Translations under genes and position numbers: made by a program
The notes under the pieces: generated by a model
Databases searched by the model: none
Told to the model about the DNA's origin: nothing
The model's input: the letters and a program-made list of their open reading frames with translations, nothing else
Shown here: positions 55,901 to 64,000 of the stretch, piece by piece
Numbering within the stretch: position 1 is the first letter of the stretch
How the letters are laid out: every line of letters starts with the position of its first letter
Assembly (NCBI GenBank): GCA_914767715.1
Contig: OU612073.1
Location: 6,882,001-6,946,000 of the forward strand
Reading direction: 5' to 3'
Origin: Membranipora membranacea
Taxonomy: Eukaryota > Bryozoa > Gymnolaemata > Cheilostomatida > Membraniporidae
DNA length: 64,000 bases

Positions 55901-58900
55901 AAATGCCAATGGCTGCCGGCTGACTATGCCTAATTCTGATTTGGCAGCTTGCTTCCCACCGAAGGAAGTCATTCTAGTGTGAATGATGCATCAGACCCTA
56001 AGAGGACCTAAGACCAAGAGACCCTCTTTAGGGATAAAATCTGGGCTGCAGATTTGTTTGTTGCAGAATCACCTAAACCACTGCTGCCACAGCTTGGCTT
56101 TGCCCAACAGAGCCGCCAGTCAAAAAATCTAGCCAGTAGCTTTGCATGGAGTTATATGAGCTCCCTGCAAAGCTACTGGCTAGATGTTTTGATGCCACAC
56201 AATTCTATATCTAAATTTTTGACTAGTGGCTCTCCTGGGCACCCGCGAGCCCAGTTGTGTCAGCAGTGGTTTAAGGGTTCAAATTAGAGTCTAGAATATT
56301 GGATGTGAAAAAGAAGGCAAATCCTTAACTATCCCTGAATAGGGTTTCTTTCAGTTACCCCTTACTGCAAAAAGAAGCACGGAAAGTCTCTTACATATTT
56401 TTCTAGGACCACCCCTCAATGATGGTCATCCCATGACTTCTCACATTTGAAACCTTTACTTTTGCATTTATTCTGATCTACTGATGCCTTGATATTTACC
56501 ATCTATGACAGTACACAAAACCAATGGAGTTTATGGTAACGCGAGAGCAGTTTAAGAATCACCTGGGAAGTGAAAAAGCACTGATAGGAAAGCAGCTAAG
56601 AGCAACTGCATCAATTCTTGACTGGTGGTGGAATATGACACAGAGTGGCTATGATTCAACTAGAGTGTTCTCTGATGAGGTGCTGCTTAAGTTTCTCGGT
56701 GGGAGAGTAATGACATTTAAGCCGAATACTCCATTCAAGATACTTGTGAGTATGTTATAGCCAGGCATAAACCTTTTGCCGTAATTTCTTTTGCCGTAAT
56801 TTCTTTTGCCGTAATTTCTTTGGGATGTTATGAAAATGTGACGGCACTTAACCACTATGCCGCACACTGAGCAGTTACTAGGGCGAATTGACGAGACTTT
56901 TAATTGCACACCAGCATCTTTATTGCTCTCTCAAACAACACACACTAAACTGAGTAAAAACTATCTCTTATATAGTATTACCAAAAGGAAGTGATTGTGA
57001 TTAAATTGCAAAAACTAGGTAAAAGCAAAGTGATAATTAGTTGGCTCATACTCATCAGGACGGCAAAGCGTAACTACACATACCAGGACACAGCCAAATA
57101 GTTGGTCATTGTTTTGTAATAAATGTCTATTAAAATGTTTTATTTCTGTCACTGGAAGTGAATAAGAAATCATTATTATTATGGCATTTCCAGTGACAGC
57201 CAGAATGGTCACTGTCATGACCTGATACATGACAGGTGATGGCTGTCACACCTCCCCTATTTAGATATCTTATCCGTTCTCCAGATTGTTATTGTCTTCT
57301 AATGTTTGTATGTAGGGTAATCTGTATATGTGTTGCTGAAGTGTTTCCTTGTTGAATCTGTTGTGTAATTCTATTTTTATTTTAGTTTTTCTTGTCATTT
57401 TGACCCTGTACTGCTTCTATAGCCGGCTCTTCCCCCCCCCCCCCCCCCCGAACGGATACGGTGTTCAAGACTGTAGCTTCGAGTGTCTCGATGATTATGT
57501 TAGGTCGATTTTAATTTTATCTGTTTATTAATACTTATTTCATAGCTTTTCTCGGATCGATAGTTTTCGTCAATGTTTAGATAGGTTTGGAGATCTCTCA
57601 CGTTGTGACAAATTATGATGCCGTCAAGCAGTAAGCCCTACTCTGCAGAGGAATCCACCATACTGCAGTCCACAGGACATCCGCCAGCCTCCTCATGGCG
57701 TTTAAGAATCCTTCGGCATTTTCTGACCGGTACTCGAATACACTGTTAAATGAAATGTCAGCTCTGTGGTTGCTTAGAGTGGTCGACAGCAAATAAAAAT
57801 CCAAGGACATTTAGTTATCCACACCTACTAGATCATAGATGAAAGCAAGGGATACCATAGTCCATTCTTCTCTCTCCATTTTCACTATAGTCTCCTTAGC
57901 TGTAAGGTTTCCATCTCTATTCTCCATAATAATTCACTTCTGTCCTCATCTCCATTCACCTGCTCTCCATTCATCATCTTTGTTTGATTTTCAGCTGCGG
58001 CTTCCTTCGCTTGCCTCTCTAGGTGCCCGAAGTCCTTAGTTTGCCTTCGGTCGACACACCACAGTCTCTGCACCTCTCCCTCCATTGCTGCAATAACGCC
58101 ATATGCCTCTAGAGTCTCCAGGCCACATCCATCACTTGCCCTCACTCCTGTCTCCTCTGTCAACTCTCTCTCCCCTTGCTGCTCAGTCTAGCAGACTACA
58201 AAAAGTACCCGTACTCGCAGAGCCAAATGTGACAGCACTTAACCTCTACGTCGCACACTGAGCGGTTACTAGGGCGAATTGACAAGACTTTTAATTACAC
58301 ACCAGCATCTTTATTGCTCTCTCAAACAACACACACTAAACTGAGTAAAGACTATCTCTTATATAGTATTACCAAAAGGATGTGAAAATAGGATATCATA
58401 ATATGATCTCAATTAAATTGCAAAGACTAGGTAATAGCAAAGTGATAATTAATTGGCTCACACTCATCAAGACGGCAAAGCGTAACTACACATACCAAGA
58501 TGCTGGTAGAGGCATTTCATTATCAACCACTGTCTCCCCTCGGAGGGGAGAAAGTGGTTGATAATGAAATGCCTCTACCAGCATCTTGCACCGTTTGCGC
58601 ACTTAAACTAACACATACCAGGACACAGCCAAATAGCTGGTCATTGTTTTGTAATAAATGTCTATTAAAATGTTATTTTTTTCTTCCACTAAATCAATAT
58701 TATTATGGCATTTCCAGTGACAGCCAGAACGGTCACTGTCATGACCTGATACATGACAGATGATGGCTGTCACAAAAAAACGTCCGTCTATGATGATATT
58801 GTCTTTCAAATGATAGAATGTATATATTGTATCCTCTATGAATTTTATAAAAATAGCTGAATATACAGTTTAATTTGATATTATAAGATTTGATTCTACA

Positions 58901-61900
58901 CCATGAATATTAATTCATCTTAATGGAAGTGACTGGAGGGGAATTAGTTAAAAAATAGCTAATCAAGACAATAATTTTGATTCAGGGCATCTCGCTTTCA
59001 TCTACTCTGTTAAATCTTACTTGCTCTTTCTACACCAAACAGATTGCAGCACAAAGAGCTGATCAGTCCCCGCTACCAGATGACACGCCAAAAGAGGAAA
59101 GAACTATGGAGCTTGTAATTACTACAACTGAGAGTGACAGCGGGGAGAGGTCAATTACTGACTTCGTCAAGATACCAAAGTCCAGCATTGTGGAATACCA
59201 GCTTGAACCTGGTCTTAACACTGAGAAGATTATCGTCACTGTAAGTATGTGAGCTGCCTCATCATGATAGGGGCAGATTGGTCTGCACTTGACACATCTT
59301 TGTACTCTTAGTTTGACTACAGTTTTATAGAGTTGATTTGTTCAATCCAAAAACTCTGAGGAAATTATTGATTTGTAAAAGATTTGCTGGCTGAGGTTGC
59401 TGAGCGATGAATGGCACATGAGGTGGGCATACAATTTGTTTAATAAGATCAAGTAGAGGAAGGCAGATGGTATTGAGCACATGTTCTTCTGTAGGGATAA
59501 AGCACTTAAACAGCAATATATTTTTATAACCGTGATGAGTCAGTTTCAGAAAAGCAAAAACATTATTTTTCACTCTAAAAAGAATGAATTTTTGTGGGTT
59601 TATATGAATCTCCATGATGAGCTTTGTGGCTAGTATTTGGCCTTGATAATATTATAATCTTATTTTCCACTTTTATCTTTACTTTGACTGGACAATATCA
59701 TCCTGATTGATGACTAGCAGTGATGTATGAGTTTATAATTTGCTCATAAGTATGTTTTTCAGCCTACGATCAAGATGTCACTGTCAATTTAAGTCGATTA
59801 GTCTCTCTTTCAGTTTCTGGCAACATACACTCTTAGTGAGCTTACTGTGGTTACCATTCATGGCACCTAAGGTAATTCACTGAGTGTCCTTGTAGTACCC
59901 TTTTTACTTTGTTGACCCCACTGTTCGTTAAATTCTGCACATTGCCTACTCTAAGTACTCAGACAACTGCAATGCCAGTTAGTGGCATTTCATTATCAAA
60001 CACTCACATTGGAAATGAGTGTTTATAATGTAATACCACTTACTAGAATTACAGCTGTCTGAGCAGTTAGACTAAAAATAATGCTTGATCTAGGCTCGCT
60101 ATGGAGGGAGACTGGACTCAGAACAGAAGTTGGTTGTCACAAGACACTGGACTCCATCCAACCACTATCTCCAGATCTCATCCACCACCAAGAAACCAAA
60201 AGTCAACACCTACATCATCTTTAACATTCAGACTAACACGTTTATTGACTATGTGTACTATTACGTAAGTTAGAATTACCCGCTATACTCTCTGCCTTTA
60301 TCTGGAGAATTCGGTTGGCGTAGTGTTTCTTTATTACTGGCAAATGTTCTGTTTTCTGGATGCCTATTTACCTGATTTCAATCATTATAACCATTTCTGT
60401 AACCCCAAACCTACATTGACAAATAGTAATAGTCCCGACTCTCAGTAAAATTATCTGGCTTGATTTCCATGTTGGCTTGTGTGAAGGACCCACCCATGCT
60501 CCCTGATGTGTACAAAATTCTCAATACAGCCTAGACGTGACAATTTGAAGAATTATTTCTTATAGTTTCAATTTATTTGCAGATTGTGTCTTCAGGTAAT
60601 ATAGTCCATACTGACACAGTGGCCATGAATGGCAGGAATAGACTGTTATCCTTGGCTGTTTCAAGGCAGATGGTCCCTAGCGCAAAGATAGTGGCATTCT
60701 ATGTGGCACCTGATGGCCAAGTAGCCTCCGACAGTCTACAGTTCCATGTGGATGGCAGTCACTTACACAAGGTGGGTACAACCATTAGCTAAAGGAATAC
60801 AAAATCTCCTGAAAGTATCAATGTCATTAGACACGATCCTCAAGACATAAAAGATATCAAAGACTAGTGTTAATATTATCTTCTTAATAGGTCTATCTCC
60901 TTGTCATAAAAGATTGAGGAAAGTTTTATTAGTGACAATAAATAAATTGGCCTTGAAAATATAAGTGGTATGGTACTTATGCAACTGTCAGCGCAGAAGC
61001 AAGCATTATTAAACATTAATGAGATAGAATCGTTTTTTAGTGGATCCTTTTTTCTGTCACAAAGTGTTCAAACAACTTTTATTAGGCTATTGAAGTTCCT
61101 GGTTGTCAGGCTTGTTGTTGCCGGTAGTGGTGAATAGGCATAAAATTTTTTTTGGACAAATATGCTCATGCTGGTACTGCCCATCTAGCATCTATGAATT
61201 CTATAAGTTTAGGAGCTATAATTCTGTAGCGTTGTCAAAATCAAAAATCAGCAGACATGGACTATTATCTGAAAAGAAGTATGGATAGTCTTTATCAAAT
61301 TATAGGGAGAACCTCTATTTTAATTTTATTATCAGAGAGTCCCAAACCCAATATCAGTATGAACATATATATAGAAGAAGCAAAGTTGGTAAAAGTGCCT
61401 GACCTGTAACACGTAATTGTGAGAGGTCTTAGGTCCTAGCAGCCTACTGGCTACTGGGCTTATTTCTCAGTCTTCGGACTGAGACAATACCTTGCGATTC
61501 TAACCAACAACATGTATGTATATATTAAAAGAGCTCTCACTGTACATATTATGCAAACCCTTAATTTGCAGCTGAAGATGGAAATAAACAGAGGCCAGGA
61601 CTTGAGCTCAGCAGAAGTAAGAGTAGAAATTGAATCAGCACCGTTGTCATTTGTAGGAGCCGCTTTCACCCGAAAACATCATTACAGTATGGGAGCAAGA
61701 AACTCATTCACCTGGGATGAGGTAATACAACTAACCGGGGGGCCATCAGGCGGGGGGCAAAAGTCTGGGGGACTCAGACTATATATATTATCATTGAGCA
61801 ATGTTAGATCGCAACATCTTTGGCTTTTTATCGTAATTCTGAACTAAATTCCAATATAATCTTTCAAAATTTTGATATCAATTAATTCTGACACTGCAGT

Positions 61901-63479
61901 TTTTAATACCATCCGCAAACTAGATTTTGATATCGTTATATTTTTTAATACAACTGGCTATATTGAAGACTTTAAATTTTCAATATGAGATTGTGGTAAT
62001 CGGCAAGTTACCTGTGAACTTGCTTGCATCATAATACACTGAGGAGTTATGGTAGCACCATCCATCCCACTGATGGCTATCAAGTAAGAGGTCCCAGTTT
62101 GATTCATGCTTTCATTCATCTTTCCCCACAATACACCCCCACCCCGCGTAAAACCCTTAAAGACATTATCTATACAACATCATTTGCAGGTAAATGAAGA
62201 GCTTTACACTTATGACGATCACACCAACCATACTATTACTCATTACTGGAAGAAGCAAGGTCAAGTGGTGAACACCTTCCACACCCCGACACCATCATAT
62301 GCTCATGATACAAACAGTACATTTTATGTAAGTTAAAGCTTTGCATGTATAACAAAGGGATAACTTGCTTGAACGATTGATTTCAGTTTCTTGAAACACA
62401 GAGATAAAATATGTATCCTAAGTCCAATCCTATGATAATCATCTGTGCAGTGATTTACTTCAGTTGTCTAGGACTAGAACTGGATCATTTTATACAGGAT
62501 TACCTAGAACAATGCCCATCAGGTCGGCTCAGACACCCTAAATACCGTACGGCCTAGGGAAAAGACATAGGAGTAGGAGGTTGCTCAGTTGGTTAGAGCG
62601 CCGGTTCTTTAACATGCAAGTGATTAAGGTCGTGGGTTTAAATCCCACTGCAGTCCATTGACTATTGGGGTTTGGTGACCCCCAGGTGTGCTCCGACCTG
62701 CCTGCAAACTGAGAGCAAACTGGCGCAGACATTGAGGCCTAGCCCTTAAGGCAACTAAATATCACCGCCCATGCTTCGGGATGTGGTGAGTGATATGACA
62801 TCTGATTTTAATCAACCATTTTTAATCAACACATGTGCATCTATATTAATAATACTGTTTTTTTAACATTTCTTTTCCAACCAAGGCAACTTCACTACTT
62901 TTTACAAGCAGAGTGTGCCAGCAAAATCTTTCTCGCAACTTTTATAGTTAGCGATAATACAATCAATCAATCAAGTCTCAGAAAGTTGGTCAGACAGTAG
63001 CATTCTATGATAAACTTCTTTTTACAAATTTCATTTAATTCCATTTTTTCACCCAGCCTCATTTGTCACGGTACATTGGTTGGTGAATTTAATAAATTAT
63101 ATATCTATATGAAATAGAGATCTCTTCTTCAGTTATTCTAATGGATCCGTAATATTATAATGGTTAGATAAAATGGCTGGTCGGCTATTGTGGGGCTTCC
63201 CAACCCTATCAGGCTGAATTCATACTTATCACATTTCCAATCGCAGAGAGCGAAAAAAAGCATCTCATCTCTTTTTATTCTTCATACAGTACGCAGGATT
63301 GTACATTTTCACCGATGCTAATGCCTCAGCAGTGTACACCACATGTAATCGTACTAAAGGAGAATACCCATGTATGGACGGTCTGACCTGTTACACACAC
63401 AATCAGATCTGCGACGGATACGCCTTCTGCGCTTCTGATCATAGGGATGAGATGGGTTGTAAATGGAGTGGATTCCCTG
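49853..63479 (+). CDS. CD109/alpha-2-macroglobulin-type thioester-protein gene with LDLa insert (5' 14 exons; continues past the right edge)
   Basis: CDS exons in the window: 49853-49944, 50717-50918, 52208-52376, 52647-52717, 53100-53271, 54984-55068, 55516-55627, 56512-56745, 59043-59240, 60094-60264, 60583-60771, 61572-61721, 62190-62327, 63290-63479; all GT-AG, phases agree, 2173 nt (724 codons so far). The N-terminus is a secretion signal (MGFGQSLFVIAVCMSTFTSES). MG1: residues ~31-130 (YAVVAPTKIRP); MG2 starts SVFIFTAKPWYTQGQ, the counterpart of 'sVfIqTDKpiYkPGQ', and continues through 'V.MRIIPLTTELKPV'; MG3 to MG6 follow, with FKPNTPFKI, YLQISS, LSFVGAAFTRKHH and AGLYIFTDA markers. At 680-718 an LDL-receptor class A module with six Cys sits near the bait/anaphylatoxin position. 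Expected protein length is about 1400-1600 aa; the thioester part lies outside. Likely a secreted or membrane-anchored protease trap or opsonin. Confidence 0.9.
50717..50918 (+). CDS. TEP gene exon 2 (MG1)
   Basis: Acceptor ttttcttcag, phase 2 in and 0 out. TYAVVAPTKIRPNQ matches the 'Y.v.aPk.lrpg' start of MG1 in CD109-like proteins. Confidence 0.88.
51280..51490 (+). repeat. SINE-like repeat (3' part)
   Basis: Shares 'aatcccactgcagtcca', 'aggtgtgctccgacctgcct', 'ttggcgcaga.attg.ggcct', 'gcccatgc.tcggga' and 'gtgatatgacatc.gatttt' with 62,630-62,820. It lacks a clear tRNA-like head. Confidence 0.75.
52208..52376 (+). CDS. TEP gene exon 3 (end of MG1, start of MG2)
   Basis: Acceptor ttttccccag, donor ACAG|GTAAGA. 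It contains GNYTLRVTG and SVFIFTAKPWYTQGQ; the Asp of the usual TDKP is Ala here. Confidence 0.9.
52647..52717 (+). CDS. TEP gene exon 4 (MG2)
   Basis: Short exon of 71 bp: VLMRIIPLTTELKPVSTSMD, the counterpart of 'vrfRivtLd.dlkPv..s'. Donor GTG|GTATGC, leaving phase 0. Confidence 0.82.
53100..53271 (+). CDS. TEP gene exon 5 (MG2)
   Basis: NSAGIVMKEWYSLHSNTGGV then SYPLNSQ and GYWTIRV: the 'dp.gn.i.qW.......Gv....fpLs..p..G.W.I.v' block. Donor TTT|GTAAGT after one base of the next codon. Confidence 0.88.
53472..54740. mobile_element. inverted-repeat DNA element in intron 5
   Basis: Ends 'taccaatggggttgtgtttt' (53,472) and 'acacaaccccattgggttaa' (54,721) are inverted. An inner fold-back pairs 53,506-53,665 with 53,868-54,024 ('ctcaattcggagttgtcctc' against 'gaggacaactccgaattgag'). 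No transposase frame; target duplication not evident. Confidence 0.7.
54984..55068 (+). CDS. TEP gene exon 6 (MG3)
   Basis: Phase 1 in, phase 2 out. YGNPFAINVVTPNYMFHTDD then KGTI matches the start of MG3 ('lPkFeV.v..P.......l.g.i.a'). Acceptor tgtttctag, donor CAGT|GTAAGT. Confidence 0.82.
55516..55627 (+). CDS. TEP gene exon 7 (MG3)
   Basis: TFGVKGNVTVKIDFF, the 'YtyGkpVkG.v.v' strand pair of MG3. Acceptor tattttttag, donor CCA|GTAAGC. Confidence 0.88.
55707..55985. repeat. dispersed repeat shared with 36,580-36,700
   Basis: 'ggatgcattctagttttc', 'ttttggcag.ttgctg', 'atggcct.a.ttctagga' and 'gccaatggc(c)' blocks recur at 36,580-36,700. Within the interval the 'gccaatggc...ttggcagcttgct' pieces recur again (55,900-55,960). 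Confidence 0.6.
56067..56282. mobile_element. MITE with long inverted ends
   Basis: Ends 'gaatcacctaaaccactgct' and 'agcagtggtttaagggttc' are inverted, as are 'tctagccagtagctttgca' (56,128) and 'tgcaaagctactggctaga' (56,166), giving a nearly complete fold-back of about 216 bp. It is just outside the inverted-duplication breakpoint. Confidence 0.8.
56512..56745 (+). CDS. TEP gene exon 8 (MG3/MG4)
   Basis: 78 codons, phase 0 on both sides. Includes GKQLRATASILDWWWNMT and FLGGRVMTFKPNTPFKIL, the 'LeFld....FkPGlPf.i' start of MG4. Near-identical partner at 42,039-41,806 (-). Confidence 0.9.
56837..57250 (-). repeat. LTR (3' LTR in element orientation)
   Basis: 414 bp, TGTGAC...GTCACA. Its flank toward the interior is 'cctccccta', the complement of the polypurine tract. 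Confidence 0.88.
57885..58163 (-). CDS. 92-codon open frame inside the LTR element
   Basis: Starts with ATG about 65 bp after the LTR and ends with TAG. The product is charged and probably helical (GHLERQAKEAAAENQTKM). It occupies the position of gag, but no zinc knuckle is present. Possibly a gag remnant or a chance frame. Confidence 0.3.
   Translation of the reverse strand: MTEETGVRASDGCGLETLEAYGVIAAMEGEVQRLWCVDRRQTKDFGHLERQAKEAAAENQTKMMNGEQVNGDEDRSELLWRIEMETLQLRRL
58229..58774 (-). repeat. LTR (5' LTR in element orientation)
   Basis: 546 bp; matches the other LTR except for about 130 bp of inserted sequence starting near 58,499. Followed on the minus strand by TTTGGCTCTGCG. Confidence 0.88.
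58499..58587. mobile_element. fold-back insert within the LTR
   Basis: Arms agatgctggtagaggcattt ... and its exact inverse ... aaatgcctctaccagcatct meet around ctcccctcggaggggag. It belongs to the 'tggtag.ggcatt(c/t)' fold-back family also seen at 8913, 18,290, 26,447, 39,500 and 59,955. Confidence 0.9.
59043..59240 (+). CDS. TEP gene exon 9 (MG4)
   Basis: Acceptor cttctacaccaaacag-type (ttctacaccaaacag), donor ACT|GTAAGT, 66 codons, phase 0. IAAQRADQSPLPDDTPKEER matches 'v.a...DgsPlpd' of MG4. Partner at 41,154-40,957 (-). Confidence 0.88.
59955..60065. repeat. fold-back repeat shared by both TEP copies
   Basis: 'cagacaactgcaatgccagt' against 'actagaattacagctgtctg', with 'ggcatttcattatcaaacac' and 'gtgtttataatgtaatacca' inside. 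The inverse copy is at 39,500-39,600, so this insertion predates the duplication. Confidence 0.8.
60094..60264 (+). CDS. TEP gene exon 10 (MG5)
   Basis: 57 codons, phase 0. ARYGGRLDSEQKLVVTRHW then NHYLQISS, VNTYIIFNI and YVYYY: the 'l.i......G......v.......yy.v' start of MG5. Partner at 39,464-39,293 (-). Confidence 0.9.
60583..60771 (+). CDS. TEP gene exon 11 (MG5/MG6)
   Basis: 63 codons, phase 0. IVSSGNIVHTDTV, VSRQMVPSAKIVAFYV and GQVASDSLQFHVDG match 'v.srG.iv', 'vt..MaPsarl.vyYv' and 'gevvaDsl.l.v' of CD109. Partner at 38,981-38,815 (-), where it is broken. Confidence 0.93.
61572..61721 (+). CDS. TEP gene exon 12 (MG6)
   Basis: 50 codons, phase 0. VEIESAPLSFVGAAFTRKHH corresponds to 'v.l.a.pgS.vgl.avDksv'. 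The Asp of 'avDksv' is Arg here. No partner in the - copy. Confidence 0.9.
62190..62327 (+). CDS. TEP gene exon 13 (after MG6)
   Basis: 46 codons, phase 0, His/Thr-rich (YTYDDHTNHTITHYWKKQGQ). It lies where bait-region-proximal sequence starts in the family, which is variable. Only its last third survives in the - copy. Confidence 0.85.
62571..62820 (+). repeat. tRNA-derived SINE-like repeat
   Basis: Head: ggaggttgctcagttggtta (A-box like) and gtgggtttaaatcccac (B-box like, degenerate). Tail: tgcagtcc...AGGTGTGCTCCGACCTGCCT... gatatgacatctgatttta, shared with 51,280-51,490. No valid tRNA cloverleaf. Confidence 0.8.
63290..63479 (+). CDS. TEP gene exon 14 (AGLxxxTDA block plus LDLa module)
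   Basis: YAGLYIFTDANASAV is the 'aGlvvlTDa' block. It is followed at once by an LDL-receptor class A module with cysteines at residues 680, 689, 695, 702, 708 and 718 and the calcium-cage acidic residues D703, D711, D714 and E715 (ICDGYAFC...DHRDEMGC). Acceptor cttcatacag, donor CCTG|GTAAGA, leaving phase 1. Confidence 0.93.
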
Positions 63480-64000
63480 GTAAGACTGTCATTTGATTAT
63501 CACGATGTCTAAATATATGATAGGGATGTTTTCTATGTCATGGGCAAGCCTACACAATGTGTTGGCTCTGATATAGGCTGGTGGGAGGAGAGACCCATGC
63601 CAGGTCAGTTGGTTCTTCCCTGAAAGTAAAGTAAAGTAATACAGTTTCACTTTGTCTCAATAGATAGGACTACCTTCTTTTTCCCACCCAACAACCAATC
63701 AGATCAGAGTCAACAGATTGGCCAGGGAAAGCCTATGAATGAACTTTTAATGGACTTGTCATATCCAGGACAAGAGGGGCAACTCGAAATGTTGTCAATC
63801 GCATATCAGATAAACACTATACACGTACCAATTTCATGTTATTATAAGATATCATTTGATGCTGTATTACAAAAATATATGCTGTTCCGAATGGGCACTA
63901 GAAACCGTTGCTGGTGACGGTTGTTGGAAGCATGTGTCAGGTACTGTATGGGACATGTCTTACAGCACTCAAGGCCAATAAAACATTGTTGTTTGTACTG
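63480..64000 (+). other. intron 14 of the TEP gene
   Basis: No exon recognised before the edge. An open stretch after 63,661 resembles intron sequence of the - copy ('ccaatcag.tcagag.ca...attgg') and is therefore treated as intron. The next exon is expected to match 36,210-35,951. Confidence 0.6.

Larger units (their letters stand above)
56837..58774 (-). mobile_element. non-autonomous LTR retrotransposon inserted in intron 8
   Basis: Two direct repeats, 56,837-57,250 and 58,229-58,774, both starting TGTGAC and ending GTCACA. On the minus strand the element is complete in layout: 5' LTR (58,774-58,229), a two-base gap and TGGCTCTGCGAGTACGGG (primer-binding-site-like, beginning TGG), an open frame of 92 codons (58,163-57,885), then GGGGAGG (polypurine tract) directly before the 3' LTR (57,250-56,837). 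The frame has no motif I recognise, and reverse transcriptase and integrase are absent. The right LTR is longer because it contains a fold-back insert (58,499-58,587). A poly-C run lies inside (57,431-57,449). The homologous intron of the - copy has the uninterrupted site near 41,729-41,735. Confidence 0.88.

Noticed and set aside
58981-59042. Extension of TEP exon 9 upstream to the ttcag at 58,985.
   Set aside because: The frame is open, but the - copy is interrupted there by an insertion and the family alignment starts at the ATT after the ccaaacag acceptor.
62571-62645. Functional tRNA gene (+).
   Set aside because: B box is degenerate, the stems do not pair, and the sequence continues into a repeat tail.
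63661-63725. Open stretch after an aatag acceptor as TEP exon 15.
   Set aside because: The matching sequence in the - copy lies within the intron, and the real next exon there is different.

Overview
The window looks like nuclear DNA of an invertebrate animal: AT-rich, genes split into short exons (mostly 70-260 bp) with GT-AG introns of 0.3-4 kb, and dense with small DNA transposons, fold-back elements and tRNA-derived SINE-like repeats. A CD109/thioester-protein-like gene beside a C-type lectin gene would suit a deuterostome (echinoderm or hemichordate type) or a lophotrochozoan; the sequence alone does not settle which. Gene models were built by hand from splice sites, reading phase and family resemblance.

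Left edge (520-1001, +): probable last two exons of a single-pass membrane protein. 1.0-13.1 kb: no convincing gene; one hAT-type element at 4557-5439 with an 8-bp target duplication, and small repeats.

13,116-26,949 (+): a complete seven-exon gene predicted to encode 865 aa. It has a long Ser/Thr/Pro-rich acidic region with an Ena/VASP-ligand motif (DFPPPPPP) and a C-terminal WH1-like domain, Lys-rich stretch and CRIB-like motif, the order found at the N-terminus of WASP. This points to an actin-regulatory scaffold. A ~500-bp fold-back sits in its last intron.

26.95-35.3 kb: repeats. A ~1.5-kb imperfect inverted repeat carries a 13-bp minisatellite; there is a LINE reverse-transcriptase relic, and a 1034-bp hAT-type element (32,022-33,055, TSD GTCGGCAG).

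35.3-64 kb: a CD109/alpha-2-macroglobulin-type locus arranged as a head-to-head inverted duplication. The + copy (49,853 to beyond the right edge) starts with a signal peptide, runs through the macroglobulin domains and reaches a CD109 exon with an embedded LDL-receptor class A module. The - copy (42,039 down to 35,322) lacks signal peptide and MG1-MG3, has a 1-bp deletion giving a stop, has lost one exon and most of another, has lost an acceptor, and jumps to the end of the thioester domain without the thioester-containing part. It is best read as a pseudogene. Between the copies lies a secreted-lectin-like gene (C-type lectin domain, 43,077-46,321) with a probable 1-bp frameshift and a transposon-filled intron that includes a nearly perfect 224-bp palindrome. 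The + copy carries a 1.94-kb LTR retrotransposon whose empty site survives in the - copy, so it inserted after the duplication.
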